Origin: Gammaproteobacteria bacterium RIFCSPHIGHO2_12_FULL_63_22
Lineage (GTDB): Bacteria > Pseudomonadota > Gammaproteobacteria > Xanthomonadales > Xanthomonadaceae
Length of the DNA: 64,000 nt
Assembly: GCA_001801685.1 (NCBI GenBank)
Contig: MGYJ01000005.1
Location: 1 to 64,000, forward strand
Direction of reading: 5' to 3'
Position numbers and translations under genes: made by a program. Under the pieces are notes generated by a model that searched no databases, had not been told where the DNA came from, and was given only the letters and a program-made list of their open reading frames with translations. Below are positions 18,314 through 26,921 of the stretch, piece by piece; position 1 is the stretch's first letter, and each line of letters begins with the position of its first letter.

Positions 18314-18796
18314 ATGACCCGTGGCCCGATCCAGTTGGACGTGAGCGTCAGTTACGGATTGCCGCGCACCGGCATTCCCTCCGCCAGCAGCTTCAAGCGC
18401 TGGGCGGCGGCGGCCTGCGAGGGCCGCATCATGAAGGCCGACCTGGCCATCCGCGTGGTGGACAGCAAGGAAGGCCTGTCCCTCAACCGCCACTATCGCG
18501 GCAAGGACAAGCCGACCAACGTGCTCAGCTTCCCCGCCGAACTGCCTGAAGGCGTGGACATGCCCATGCCCCTGCTGGGCGACCTGGTCATCTGTGCACC
18601 GGTAGTCGAACGCGAAGCACAGGAACAAGGCAAGCCACTGAACGCCCACTACGCGCACCTGACCGTGCACGGCGTGCTGCACTTGCTGGGGCTCGACCAC
18701 GAGGATGTGCGCGAGGCCGAGGCGATGGAACTGCTCGAGCGCGAGATCCTGGCCGGACTGGGCTACGAGGACCCGTACGGCGACGAAGACGAATAG
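18314..18796 (+). CDS. ybeY: Endoribonuclease YbeY
   Basis: 160-residue metal-dependent single-strand endoribonuclease for 16S rRNA 3'-end maturation and ribosome quality control. The zinc motif H-G-x-L-H-L-x-G-x-D-H is complete ([11 protein letters not shown]), and KPTNVLSFP is the other family hallmark. Lies 14 bases after ybeZ in the conserved order. Confidence 0.96.
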   Translation: MTRGPIQLDVSVSYGLPRTGIPSASSFKRWAAAACEGRIMKADLAIRVVDSKEGLSLNRHYRGKDKPTNVLSFPAELPEGVDMPMPLLGDLVICAPVVEREAQEQGKPLNAHYAHLTVHGVLHLLGLDHEDVREAEAMELLEREILAGLGYEDPYGDEDE

Positions 18797-18878
18797 TTGC
18801 TGCAGACCCCGCTCCAGCCCCCTCGCCACAACCTGATAAACTGAAATCCCGCCGGACTCCGGCGTCGCAAGCCAGCTC

Positions 18879-19727
18879 ATGTCCGAAGAACCAGACAGTC
18901 ACCCGCCGGAACGCCGCTCATGGCTCGAACGCCTGAGCCTGGCGTTTTCCGGCGAACCGCAAACGCGTGAGGACCTCATCGAGATCCTGCGCGACGCCCA
19001 GGACAACGGACTGATCGGTGGCGACACGTTGAAGATGCTCGAAGGCGCCCTGGCGGTGTCCGAGCTGCAAGTCGGCGACATCATGCTGCCGCGATCGCAA
19101 ATGGTTTCCCTCCCCGCCGACGCTGAATTCATGGACCTGATGAAGCTGGTCGTGGAATCGGGCCACTCGCGCTTCCCGGTGCACGGCGACGACAAGGACG
19201 ACATCCTCGGCATCCTGCTCGCGAAAGACCTCTTGCGCGGCATCGTCGCCGATGGCGGTCCCGGCCAGGTGCGCGAATTGTTGCGCCCCGCCGTGCTGAT
19301 CCCCGAATCCAAGCGCCTGAACGTCTTGCTGAAGGAATTCCGCCTGTCGCGCAACCACATGGCCATCGTGGTGGATGAACATGGCGGCGTTGCCGGCCTG
19401 GTCACCATCGAGGACGTGCTGGAACAGATCGTCGGCCAGATCGACGATGAACACGACGAAGCCGAAGAAAGCACGCTGATCTCCGCCCAACCCGACGGCC
19501 AGTTCGCCGTGGATGCGTTGACGCCGATCAGCGACTTCAATGAACAATTCGGCGCCGACTTCCCCGATGACGAATACGACACCGTCGGCGGCCTTGTCAC
19601 CTCGGCCATCGGCCACCTGCCCGAGGCCGGTGAGGAACTCGCCCTCGGACGCTTCCACTTCCGCGTCGGTCGCGCCGACCGGCGCCGGGTGCAGAGCTTC
19701 GTGGTCAGCGTCAATGCCGCCGAATAG
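18879..19727 (+). CDS. corC: HlyC/CorC family protein (YbeX), CBS pair
   Basis: 282-residue cytoplasmic protein with a short N-terminal region, two CBS domains (about 65-190; DIMLPRSQMVSL, VEDEHGG-like VVDEHGGVAGLVTIED) and a C-terminal CorC/HlyC transporter-associated domain (about 205-280). In E. coli YbeX/CorC has been linked to Mg/Co efflux through CorA and more recently to ribosome metabolism. The 3' end overlaps the next gene by 14 bases. Confidence 0.93.
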   Translation: MSEEPDSHPPERRSWLERLSLAFSGEPQTREDLIEILRDAQDNGLIGGDTLKMLEGALAVSELQVGDIMLPRSQMVSLPADAEFMDLMKLVVESGHSRFPVHGDDKDDILGILLAKDLLRGIVADGGPGQVRELLRPAVLIPESKRLNVLLKEFRLSRNHMAIVVDEHGGVAGLVTIEDVLEQIVGQIDDEHDEAEESTLISAQPDGQFAVDALTPISDFNEQFGADFPDDEYDTVGGLVTSAIGHLPEAGEELALGRFHFRVGRADRRRVQSFVVSVNAAE

Positions 19728-20979
19728 GCGATCCGGCTCAAGCTGGCTTCAGGTCCTGTCGCTGCTGCTGGCCCTCGCTTGGGCCGGCATCGCCGCGGCC
19801 GCTCCCGCGCAGGTGCCCGCGGGTCCCACTGATGCCGCCACTGCGGCTGCCGCCGCCACCGTCGGCAGCACGCCCTTCGGCGTCGATCCGCCGCGCATCG
19901 GCGTGGTCACGATGGAACCGGGCAATGAATTCTGGGAACGCTTCGGGCACGACGCGATCGTGGTGGAGGACGGCGACGCCGTCTCCTACAACTTCGGCTT
20001 CTTCGACATGTCCGAGCCGGGCTTCGTGCGCAACTTCATCCGCGGCCACATGCGCTATTACCTGGTCGCATTGCCGCTGGCCCGGGACCTCGCAAGCTAT
20101 CGGGAGGAAGGCCGCGGCGTCACCGTGCAATGGCTGGACCTCGATCCGTCCCAGGCACGCGAACTCGCGCAGGCGCTGGCGTTCAACGCCCGTCCCGAAA
20201 ACGCCCGCTATCGCTACGACTATTACGCCGACAACTGCTCCACCCGCGTGCGCGATGCGCTCGACCGCGCCTTGGGTGGCGAAATCCGCAATCAGCTGAC
20301 CGGCCGCTCGCAAGGCAACACCTATCGCAGCGAATCGGTGCGCCTGGCCTGGCCTGCGAAATGGATGGCGTTCGGATTCCACCTGGGCATGTCCGGCTAC
20401 GGCGACCGACCGCTGTCGCGCTGGGAAGAAGCCTTCATCCCGATGCGTTTGCGCGATTCATTGCGCGAAGTCCGTCGCAGCGACGGACGGCCGCTGGTGT
20501 CGTCGGAACAAGTCCTGTTGCCGCACAAGCTGAAGCTGCCTCCTGACGAGATGCCTCGCTGGAAGACGATCGCGCTGTTCGCCGGCCTGGCTGCCGCCTT
20601 GGCGACTGCCTGGCTTGGCCGGCGCCGGCCGCGACTGGTTGCCGCGTTGGCCATGCCGTATTGGCTGGTCAGCGGCGTCGCCGGCGCAGTGATGTTGTAC
20701 CTGTGGGCCGCCACCGCGCATGTCGCGGGCCATGGCAACGAAAACATCCTCGTGCTCAGCCCGCTGTGCCTGTTGCTGCTGGCCGGTGCTTGGCAGGTCG
20801 TGCGCGGACGCGCGGCGCCGCGCTGGTTCCGGATCCTGCTGTGGGTGGTCGCGGCCAGTGCAGCCATTGCCGGCTTCCTGAAGTTCCTGCCCTTCCGGCC
20901 GCAGGAAAACGTCGAGTGGGTGCTGTTGTTCCTGCCGATGCACCTGGCTCTGGCGCGGACATTCGACCCCAAGCGCTGA
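19714..20979 (+). CDS. DUF4105 / Lnb-type membrane protein, candidate lipoprotein N-acyltransferase
   Basis: 421 residues. A signal/anchor helix (about 12-32) precedes a periplasmic DUF4105 domain (the domain called Lnb N-terminal). Its two conserved blocks are GNEFWERFGHDAIVVED, with the invariant His, and RYDYYADNCSTRVRD, with the invariant Cys. The C-terminal half has about five hydrophobic helices, with GHGNENILVLSPLCL between the second and third, as in the Lnb transmembrane domain. Lnb of Bacteroides N-acylates lipoproteins; DUF4105 proteins elsewhere are uncharacterised. The gene overlaps corC and occupies the place of lnt in the usual miaB-ybeZ-ybeY-ybeX-lnt cluster. The domain call is firm; the acyltransferase role is inference from domain and position. 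Confidence 0.75.
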   Translation: MPPNRRSGSSWLQVLSLLLALAWAGIAAAAPAQVPAGPTDAATAAAAATVGSTPFGVDPPRIGVVTMEPGNEFWERFGHDAIVVEDGDAVSYNFGFFDMSEPGFVRNFIRGHMRYYLVALPLARDLASYREEGRGVTVQWLDLDPSQARELAQALAFNARPENARYRYDYYADNCSTRVRDALDRALGGEIRNQLTGRSQGNTYRSESVRLAWPAKWMAFGFHLGMSGYGDRPLSRWEEAFIPMRLRDSLREVRRSDGRPLVSSEQVLLPHKLKLPPDEMPRWKTIALFAGLAAALATAWLGRRRPRLVAALAMPYWLVSGVAGAVMLYLWAATAHVAGHGNENILVLSPLCLLLLAGAWQVVRGRAAPRWFRILLWVVAASAAIAGFLKFLPFRPQENVEWVLLFLPMHLALARTFDPKR

Positions 20980-20986
20980 ATCACGG

Positions 20987-22021
20987 ATGATGCGCGGCAT
21001 GGATAGCCCAGCCAGCACGACACCCGATCCAGACGAAATGCCCAGCTCGATGGTCCGCAACCTGGCGTCCTATTCCGTGGACGGAACCAGGCTGGCGGAC
21101 ATCTCGCTGGAAGAGATCAGCGATGCGCTGGCATCGAAGGAAACCGGCTTCGTCTGGGTCGGCCTGTACCGGCCCGACGAACCCCTGCTGCTGAAGATGC
21201 AGGAAGAATTCGGCCTGCATCCGCTGGCGGTGGAAGATGCGCTGAAGGCGCACCAGCGCCCGAAGGTCGAACTCTACGGCGACTCGCTGTTCCTGGTGCT
21301 GCAGACCGCGCAGGTGGTGAAGGGGCACATCGAATTCGGCGAGACGCATGTCTTCATCGGCCCGCGCTACCTGCTGACCGTTCGCCACGGCGCGTCATTG
21401 CCCTTCACCCCTGCACGCGAACGCTGCGAGCGCAACACCACGCTGATGCAACTCGGGCCGAGCTACGGACTGTATGCGGTGCTCGACGCGGTGGTGGACA
21501 ACTACTTCCCGATCGTCGAGGAGTTCAAGGACGAATTGAACGAGCTCGAGAAGGACATCTTCGCCGAGGACTATCGCCGCGAGACCATCCATCGCCTGTA
21601 CGAACTCAAGCGCGACCTTACCCAGATGCGGCTTGCCGTGTCGCCCATGCTGGACATGCTCAACCAGCTGGTGCAGTTGTATCCAACACTGATCCGGGAC
21701 GAAGTTCGCGTGTACCTGCGCGACGTGCACGACCATGTGGTGCGCGTGAACGAGGCCACCGACACCATGCGTGAGATGCTGACGGCAGCGATGTCGGTCA
21801 ACGTGTCACTGGTGACCGTGGCCCAGGGCGAAATCGTCAAGCGGCTGGCCGGCTGGGCGGCATTGCTCGCCGCGCCGACTTTGCTCACCAGTTGGTACGG
21901 CATGAACTTCGAACACATGCCCGAGCTTGGCGGCCGTTACAGCTATTGGGTCGTGATCGCCATGACCTTGGCGATCTGCCTCGGCCTTTACCGCTTGTTG
22001 CGCAAGGCTCGCTGGCTCTAG
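20987..22021 (+). CDS. corA: CorA family magnesium/cobalt transporter
   Basis: 344-residue inner-membrane Mg2+ channel. A large N-terminal cytoplasmic domain with long helices precedes two C-terminal helices. The selectivity motif YGMNF (about 304-308) lies in the loop between them, and a basic C-terminal tail reads RLLRKARWL. Three in-frame ATGs (20987, 20990, 20999) are possible starts. It begins 7 bases after the Lnb-like gene and is probably in the same operon as corC, its proposed partner. Confidence 0.94.
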   Translation: MMRGMDSPASTTPDPDEMPSSMVRNLASYSVDGTRLADISLEEISDALASKETGFVWVGLYRPDEPLLLKMQEEFGLHPLAVEDALKAHQRPKVELYGDSLFLVLQTAQVVKGHIEFGETHVFIGPRYLLTVRHGASLPFTPARERCERNTTLMQLGPSYGLYAVLDAVVDNYFPIVEEFKDELNELEKDIFAEDYRRETIHRLYELKRDLTQMRLAVSPMLDMLNQLVQLYPTLIRDEVRVYLRDVHDHVVRVNEATDTMREMLTAAMSVNVSLVTVAQGEIVKRLAGWAALLAAPTLLTSWYGMNFEHMPELGGRYSYWVVIAMTLAICLGLYRLLRKARWL

Positions 22022-22701
22022 CGGGTGATGCCGTGCTTTCCGGCGTAGGCGAACAATTCGAGGCGACTTGATACCTCGAGCTTCTCGTAGATCGATGCGA
22101 TGTGGTTGCGCAGCGTGTGTTCGCTGATATGCAAGCGCTCGGCGATGACCTTGCTTCCGGCCGCCGCATCACCGCCAATCTCGGCCACGATCTGTCTTTC
22201 ACGAGGAGTCAGGCTGGCGATCTTTCGCTGCTCGGGGTTCTGCGCTTCGGCCGCCTTGTTGCGCGACAGCTCGAGGAAGATGCGACCGGTGGCGGAACGG
22301 TCCAGCCAGATCTCGCCTTCGTACACCTTCTGGATCGCCTTCAGGATGGTTTCGGCCGACTCGCCTTTTTCCACCACGCCCATGGCGCCCGCCAGCACGG
22401 CCGCGTCGTGCACTGAAGAGTCGCGCGATCCGGTCAGTACCAGCACCTTGGCCTGCGACTTGGCGATCAGGTTGGGAATGGCATTGATGCCGCTCTCGCC
22501 ACCCAGGTCGATGTCGAGCAACACGATGTCGGGCTTGGCTTCGTCCAGCAGGCGCATCGCCTCGGCCGACGTGGTCGCCTTGCCGATCACGACCATGCGC
22601 GGGGATTCGCCCTCGATCAGCTTCTCCAGGCCCCACAGCACGCTGCGATGGTCATCGACGAGAAGGATCTTGATCTGGTTTTCGACAGCGGGGCTGGGCA
22701 T
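22018..22701 (-). CDS. NarL/FixJ-type response regulator
   Basis: 227 residues. The receiver domain (about 9-125) has acidic pair D16/D17, phospho-acceptor D63 (VLLDIDLGG), and Thr and Lys in VLTGSRD and VEKGES. The LuxR-type helix-turn-helix is at about 165-225 (LTPRERQIVAEI, ISEHTLRNHIASIYEKL). ATG 22701 was chosen over an upstream start at 22770, which would run into the kinase gene. It lies 16 bases after the histidine kinase stop, so the two form a pair. The stop codon shares the palindrome CTAG with the stop of corA. Confidence 0.92.
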   Translation of the reverse strand: MPSPAVENQIKILLVDDHRSVLWGLEKLIEGESPRMVVIGKATTSAEAMRLLDEAKPDIVLLDIDLGGESGINAIPNLIAKSQAKVLVLTGSRDSSVHDAAVLAGAMGVVEKGESAETILKAIQKVYEGEIWLDRSATGRIFLELSRNKAAEAQNPEQRKIASLTPRERQIVAEIGGDAAAGSKVIAERLHISEHTLRNHIASIYEKLEVSSRLELFAYAGKHGITR

Positions 22702-22717
22702 AGGCGGTTGGTACCAC

Positions 22718-24418
22718 TCAAAGCGGGATGGCAATACGTACCATGGTATACCCCAACGGGTCGCGCTCAACCACGCATGACCCGCCCAGTGACCGGGTCC
22801 GGGCCGCGATGGACCGGGGGGTGAAGCCCGGTTCCTCGTCCGGCGGGCCGTCGGGGCTCTCGTTGGCGATTTCCAGCATCAGCCGGTTGCCCTCGCTGCG
22901 CATGCCCACGTAAGCCTGTTTTGCCTTGCTGTGGCGCAGGATATTGCTCAGTCCCTCGGAAACGATCTGCAGGGCCGCGCCGGCCACCTGCGAGCTGACG
23001 GTCAGGTCGGTATCGCATCGGACATCCACCTCGATGCCGTAGAAGCGATGGTAGTGGCTGGCCTGGTCGCGCACCGCCAGCACCAGCGAATCCCCGGCCA
23101 GGCTGGTGTCTTCCTGCAGCGTCGTCATGTAGCGGCGCAGGTCGCGGATGGTGTTTTCGGTCATGCCCAGCAGCTCGCCCAGCCTGGGGGAAAGCGGATT
23201 GTCTGGCCCGGCTTCGCGCGCGACGGCGTCCAGGCCCAGCTTCAGGCCGATGTAGGGCTGGATGGTGGTGTCGTGGATGTCGAGCGAAATCCGGTAGCGT
23301 TCGTGCTCGGCCGCGCGCGACACCAGCTCATCCATCAGCTGCATGCCCTCCACCACGTTCGAGATGGTGGTCATCAGCTGGCCGAAGAAATCGACGTCCA
23401 CCTGCTCGAACGAGCGCCGGCCCGCGGTCATGTACACGCGTCCCTCGGTGCCGTCGCGCTGCGAATAGGGCACGGTCATGAAGCTGGTCGTGTCGAGAAG
23501 GTTGGCCAGGACCTGGCACTGTTCGGCCATTGCGCTGTCCCGCGACAACAAGCCCGAGCCCGAAAACCAGCGGCGCCATGCCGGCATCTTCTCGTCGTAG
23601 CGCGCCGCGAACGTCTGCGGGAAACTGAGCAGGATGGCTGCAGTTTCCTGGGTGATCGCGCTCGGCAACATCGCCTGGCCACGCTTGCGCCCGGACGTGT
23701 GGTAGGTGAGGTAGATCGGTGGCGAAGTCGGCCGCTTCAGTACCAGCACGCAGGCGCCGGCGGAAAAAAACTCCAGCGCGCGCTCCAGGTTGGTGCCGAC
23801 CGCGTGGTCGTGGCCGAAGCGCGGATTCCACTGGTTGTTGATTTCCTGCAGCAGTCGCAATCGTTGGCGATGGGTCACTTCATTCCCGCCCCAGTAGGCA
23901 ATCATGTAACCCAGGGTCAGCAGGTAGAAGGGCCGCACCACCATGCGGTCCAGGTCGAACGCCAGCCCGTCCTGCGGGAAGGCAAGCACCGCGATGCCGA
24001 ACAACACCACGGAGGCGAAGGTGACGCGCAGCCCTTCGGCGAACCCGCGCGAAAACGATGCCACCAGGATGGCGAACAGGAACACGAAGAAGAACACGCT
24101 GCCGGTGCCGTGGGTCAGCGCCGCCAGGAAGGCCGAGAAGACAACGTCCACCCAGTGTTCGTGGCGCGGGGGCAGCGACAGCGAACGGCGGTTGGCCCGG
24201 AACACCAGCGCCCCGCTCCAGACGAAGTAGGCAATGACCGAACCATAGGTCAGGCTGACCAGGCGGCCGGGCTCGCTCGGGTCGATGGCGATGATCAGCA
24301 GCGCCGACAGCGCCAGGATGCAGCGCATCACGCCGATCATGCGGGAGTCGACCGAACCGATCGGGAAGGACGGGTCCGTGGTGCCGAGGGACAGCGCGTG
24401 CTTGTCGTGTGGCGTCAT
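22718..24418 (-). CDS. Membrane sensor histidine kinase, HisKA_3 type
   Basis: 566 residues. About six hydrophobic helices fill residues 28-190 (ILALSALLIIAI, VFFFVFLFAILVASF, FYLLTLGYMIAYW). A cytoplasmic GAF-like region (about 205-355) is followed by a HisKA_3 dimerisation domain with phospho-acceptor His in ISLDIHDTTIQP. The C-terminal ATPase domain has an N-box (SEGLSNILRHS) and a short GFTPRSIAARTRSLGG G-box region. The stimulus is unknown; no periplasmic loop is large enough to suggest a soluble ligand. It would phosphorylate D63 of the regulator encoded just downstream. Confidence 0.9.
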   Translation of the reverse strand: MTPHDKHALSLGTTDPSFPIGSVDSRMIGVMRCILALSALLIIAIDPSEPGRLVSLTYGSVIAYFVWSGALVFRANRRSLSLPPRHEHWVDVVFSAFLAALTHGTGSVFFFVFLFAILVASFSRGFAEGLRVTFASVVLFGIAVLAFPQDGLAFDLDRMVVRPFYLLTLGYMIAYWGGNEVTHRQRLRLLQEINNQWNPRFGHDHAVGTNLERALEFFSAGACVLVLKRPTSPPIYLTYHTSGRKRGQAMLPSAITQETAAILLSFPQTFAARYDEKMPAWRRWFSGSGLLSRDSAMAEQCQVLANLLDTTSFMTVPYSQRDGTEGRVYMTAGRRSFEQVDVDFFGQLMTTISNVVEGMQLMDELVSRAAEHERYRISLDIHDTTIQPYIGLKLGLDAVAREAGPDNPLSPRLGELLGMTENTIRDLRRYMTTLQEDTSLAGDSLVLAVRDQASHYHRFYGIEVDVRCDTDLTVSSQVAGAALQIVSEGLSNILRHSKAKQAYVGMRSEGNRLMLEIANESPDGPPDEEPGFTPRSIAARTRSLGGSCVVERDPLGYTMVRIAIPL

Positions 24419-24599
24419 TGAAACCGGGGCACCGAGGATCGGATGGGCCGAAGTCTAACCCAGGCCCGGCTGGTAGAAGTGCACTAGCGCCTCCGGGCCG
24501 GCCTCGGACGGTACTACTAGAAGAAAGGTATTTTCCGCTCATGGGCTGGGCCGGGTCTGGGGGTAGATTCAGCCCCACGTAACCTGCCGGCACGCCGTC

Positions 24600-24947
24600 A
24601 TGCCCCAGACCCATCGATCCGAAGAGCGCGTGAGCATGAGGGTGCCGGTGACCCTGCCGGGCGGCCTGACGGGCATGACCCGCGACATCAGCGCCTCTGG
24701 CATCTATTTCGAGACCGACAACGAGCCCGTGGGCGACTCCCCGCTGGCGTTTTCGGTGGAATTCAAGAATGAGGTCGGGGTCGGCATGACCCTGCGCTGC
24801 CGCGGCCAGGTGCTTCGCGTCGAGCACCAGGGCAGCCGCGTCGGCGTCGCCGCGCGCATCCTGGAATCGAAGCTCGAGCCCGGACGCGCCAAGACACAGG
24901 AAATGAAAAAGCTGGTAATCAGCGACGGCTTCGCTGACAGCTTCTAG
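24600..24947 (+). CDS. PilZ domain protein
   Basis: 115-residue single-domain PilZ protein. Both c-di-GMP contact motifs are intact: R-x-x-x-R (RSEER) near residue 6 and D-x-S-x-x-G (DISASG) near residue 31. It is therefore expected to bind c-di-GMP, unlike the degenerate type IV pilus PilZ. Divergent from the histidine kinase across 181 bases in which no further gene is visible; ends before a strong terminator, so it is monocistronic. Confidence 0.88.
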   Translation: MPQTHRSEERVSMRVPVTLPGGLTGMTRDISASGIYFETDNEPVGDSPLAFSVEFKNEVGVGMTLRCRGQVLRVEHQGSRVGVAARILESKLEPGRAKTQEMKKLVISDGFADSF

Positions 24948-25024
24948 TACCGGGGAGGGAGGCGCCAAGCGGGTTCCAACAGACGCTGGGGAGCGTCGGA
25001 ACCGGCGAAGCCGCCCATAACGGC

Positions 25025-25060
25025 AAAGGCCCGGAGTTGAAGCTCCGGGCCTTTCTTTTT
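25025..25060 (+). terminator. Rho-independent terminator after the PilZ gene
   Basis: A perfect 12-bp stem (25025-25036 with 25043-25054) with a 6-base loop, followed by CTTTTT (25055-25060). The strongest terminator in the window. Confidence 0.92.
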
Positions 25061-25134
25061 GGGCCCGATGCCTTGAACGACCGCCTCCGGCTTGCATCGC
25101 TATACTCGAATTCAAATCGGCGGAAGGAAATCCC

Positions 25135-26913
25135 GTGAATCACACCGTTCCCGCAAACTTTGCCCACGGCGATTTCCTCGGACATCCGAAAGGCGTCTAC
25201 ATCTGCTTCTTCACCGAAATGTGGGAGCGGTTTTCCTTCTACGGAATGAAGACCCTGTTGTTGTTGTATCTCACCAAGTACCACTTGTTCGGCGACACCG
25301 GCGGACTCAACCTGCTCGGCGCCTACGGCGGCCTGGTGTACTGCCTGCCCGTGGTGGGCGGCCTGCTCGCCGATCGCTACCTGGGCACGCGCAAGGCGGT
25401 GATATTCGGCGGCGTGCTGCTGTGCCTGGGCCACTTCGGCATGGCCTATGAAGGCACCGCGGCGCAACGAGTCGGCGACGTCGTGGTTCGCGACGACGTG
25501 GCCCTGTCGGTTTTCTATTCGTCCCTGGCGCTGATCATCATGGGCGTCGGCTTCCTGAAGCCCAACATCTCGGTCATCGTCGGCAAGCTCTACCCCGAGG
25601 GCGATCCGCGCCGCGATTCCGGCTTTTCGCTCTTCTACGCAGGCATCAACCTCGGTGCGCTGTTCGCCTCGCTGGTCTGCGGCGTGCTGGGCGAAGTCTA
25701 TGGCTGGAAATACGGCTTCGGCGCGGCAGGCCTGGGCATGCTGGCCGGACTGGGCATGTTCCTCTGGGGCCAGAAATTCCTGGATGGCCACGCCGAACCT
25801 CCCGAGCCCGCGCTGCTGCGCGAACGCGTCTTCGGCATCGATCGGGAAATCGTCATCTACCTCGGCGCCCTGCTCGGCCTCGCGCCCATCGCCGGCCTGA
25901 TGTGGGCCACCGGCAACAATGCCTTCAGCCTCGACATCGGCTTCGACCTCACGCTCGCGCAGATGTTGATGCTGCTGGTGCTGGGCATCGTGATGGTGTG
26001 GTTCGTGGTCTTCCTGGTGCGCAGCTGCAACCGCGTCGAGCGCCAGCAGATGATCACGTTGATGGTGCTCATCCTGATGGCGCTGGTGTTCTTCACGCTG
26101 TACGAGCAGTCCTATGGGTCGTGGGTGGTGTTCACCGACCGCATGCTGACCAAGGACTTCTTCCCCTCGCTGATCGTCGAGGGCGGCTTGCCGCTTTGGT
26201 ATTTCGTGGTGCCCGTGCTGTTGATGCCGGTGGCCTTCATCGTGGCGAATGCCTTGCAGGTGCGGCGCCCGGGATCGCGACTGCCGATGCTGGTGTTCGT
26301 ATCGAGTGCAGTCGTCGCATTGGCGATGGTCCTGGGCATGGCGGTATTGCAGCGGCAGACAGGTGGATCGCTCACCTTCCTCGGCGCGCTGTTCATCCTG
26401 CTGCTGGCGCCACTGTTTGGCGGGCTGTGGGGATGGCTCGAGCCCTTGGGATTGAACCCGGGAAAACCCCTGAAGAGCTCCATCGGCCTGCTGTTCGGCG
26501 CACTGGCCTTCGTTCCACTGGCCATCGCCGCGCAACAAAGTGGCGCCAGCGGCACCTTGTCCAGTGTGTGGTGGCTCGTGCTCGCCTACCTGGTCATCGA
26601 GATCGGCGAGATGTGCCTGTCGCCGGTCGGTCTGTCAGCGGTGACCCAACTGTCGGTAAATCGCGTCGTCAGCCTGATGATGGGCACCTGGTTCCTGGCC
26701 ACGGCGTTTTCGGAAATGCTGGCGGCGAAACTCGGCACCCTGGCGTCGATCGAGGATGCCGGCGAACTGGCGCAGCACTCCGCGGGCTGGATAGATGCAG
26801 CCGCGAAGTACGAAGGCCTATTCTGGACCCTGACCTGGGCCGGACTGGGCTGCGCGCTGGTCGCGCTGCTGGCGGTGCCACTGCTCAATCGCGGCATGCA
26901 CGGCGTCAAGTAA
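25135..26913 (+). CDS. POT/PTR family proton-dependent oligopeptide transporter
   Basis: 592-residue inner-membrane transporter with about 14 helices. The POT proton-coupling motif ExxERF is present as EMWERFSFYGMK near residue 29. The second PTR signature appears as FSLFYAGINLGALFASL. It imports di- and tripeptides driven by protons. The start is GTG 25135 behind a strong GGAAGGAAA. Length exceeds E. coli DtpA (500 residues), as is common for xanthomonad peptide transporters with an extra helix pair. Monocistronic, convergent with rfbD. Confidence 0.92.
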   Translation: MNHTVPANFAHGDFLGHPKGVYICFFTEMWERFSFYGMKTLLLLYLTKYHLFGDTGGLNLLGAYGGLVYCLPVVGGLLADRYLGTRKAVIFGGVLLCLGHFGMAYEGTAAQRVGDVVVRDDVALSVFYSSLALIIMGVGFLKPNISVIVGKLYPEGDPRRDSGFSLFYAGINLGALFASLVCGVLGEVYGWKYGFGAAGLGMLAGLGMFLWGQKFLDGHAEPPEPALLRERVFGIDREIVIYLGALLGLAPIAGLMWATGNNAFSLDIGFDLTLAQMLMLLVLGIVMVWFVVFLVRSCNRVERQQMITLMVLILMALVFFTLYEQSYGSWVVFTDRMLTKDFFPSLIVEGGLPLWYFVVPVLLMPVAFIVANALQVRRPGSRLPMLVFVSSAVVALAMVLGMAVLQRQTGGSLTFLGALFILLLAPLFGGLWGWLEPLGLNPGKPLKSSIGLLFGALAFVPLAIAAQQSGASGTLSSVWWLVLAYLVIEIGEMCLSPVGLSAVTQLSVNRVVSLMMGTWFLATAFSEMLAAKLGTLASIEDAGELAQHSAGWIDAAAKYEGLFWTLTWAGLGCALVALLAVPLLNRGMHGVK

Positions 26914-26921
26914 AGGCCAGC

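Noticed and set aside
22931-24421. 496-codon plus-strand frame opposite the histidine kinase
   Set aside because: Gln/His/Arg-rich antisense translation; the minus-strand kinase has all expected motifs.
24919-26538. 539-codon minus-strand frame opposite the POT transporter
   Set aside because: Low-complexity Gln/His-rich shadow; the transporter on the plus strand is unambiguous.
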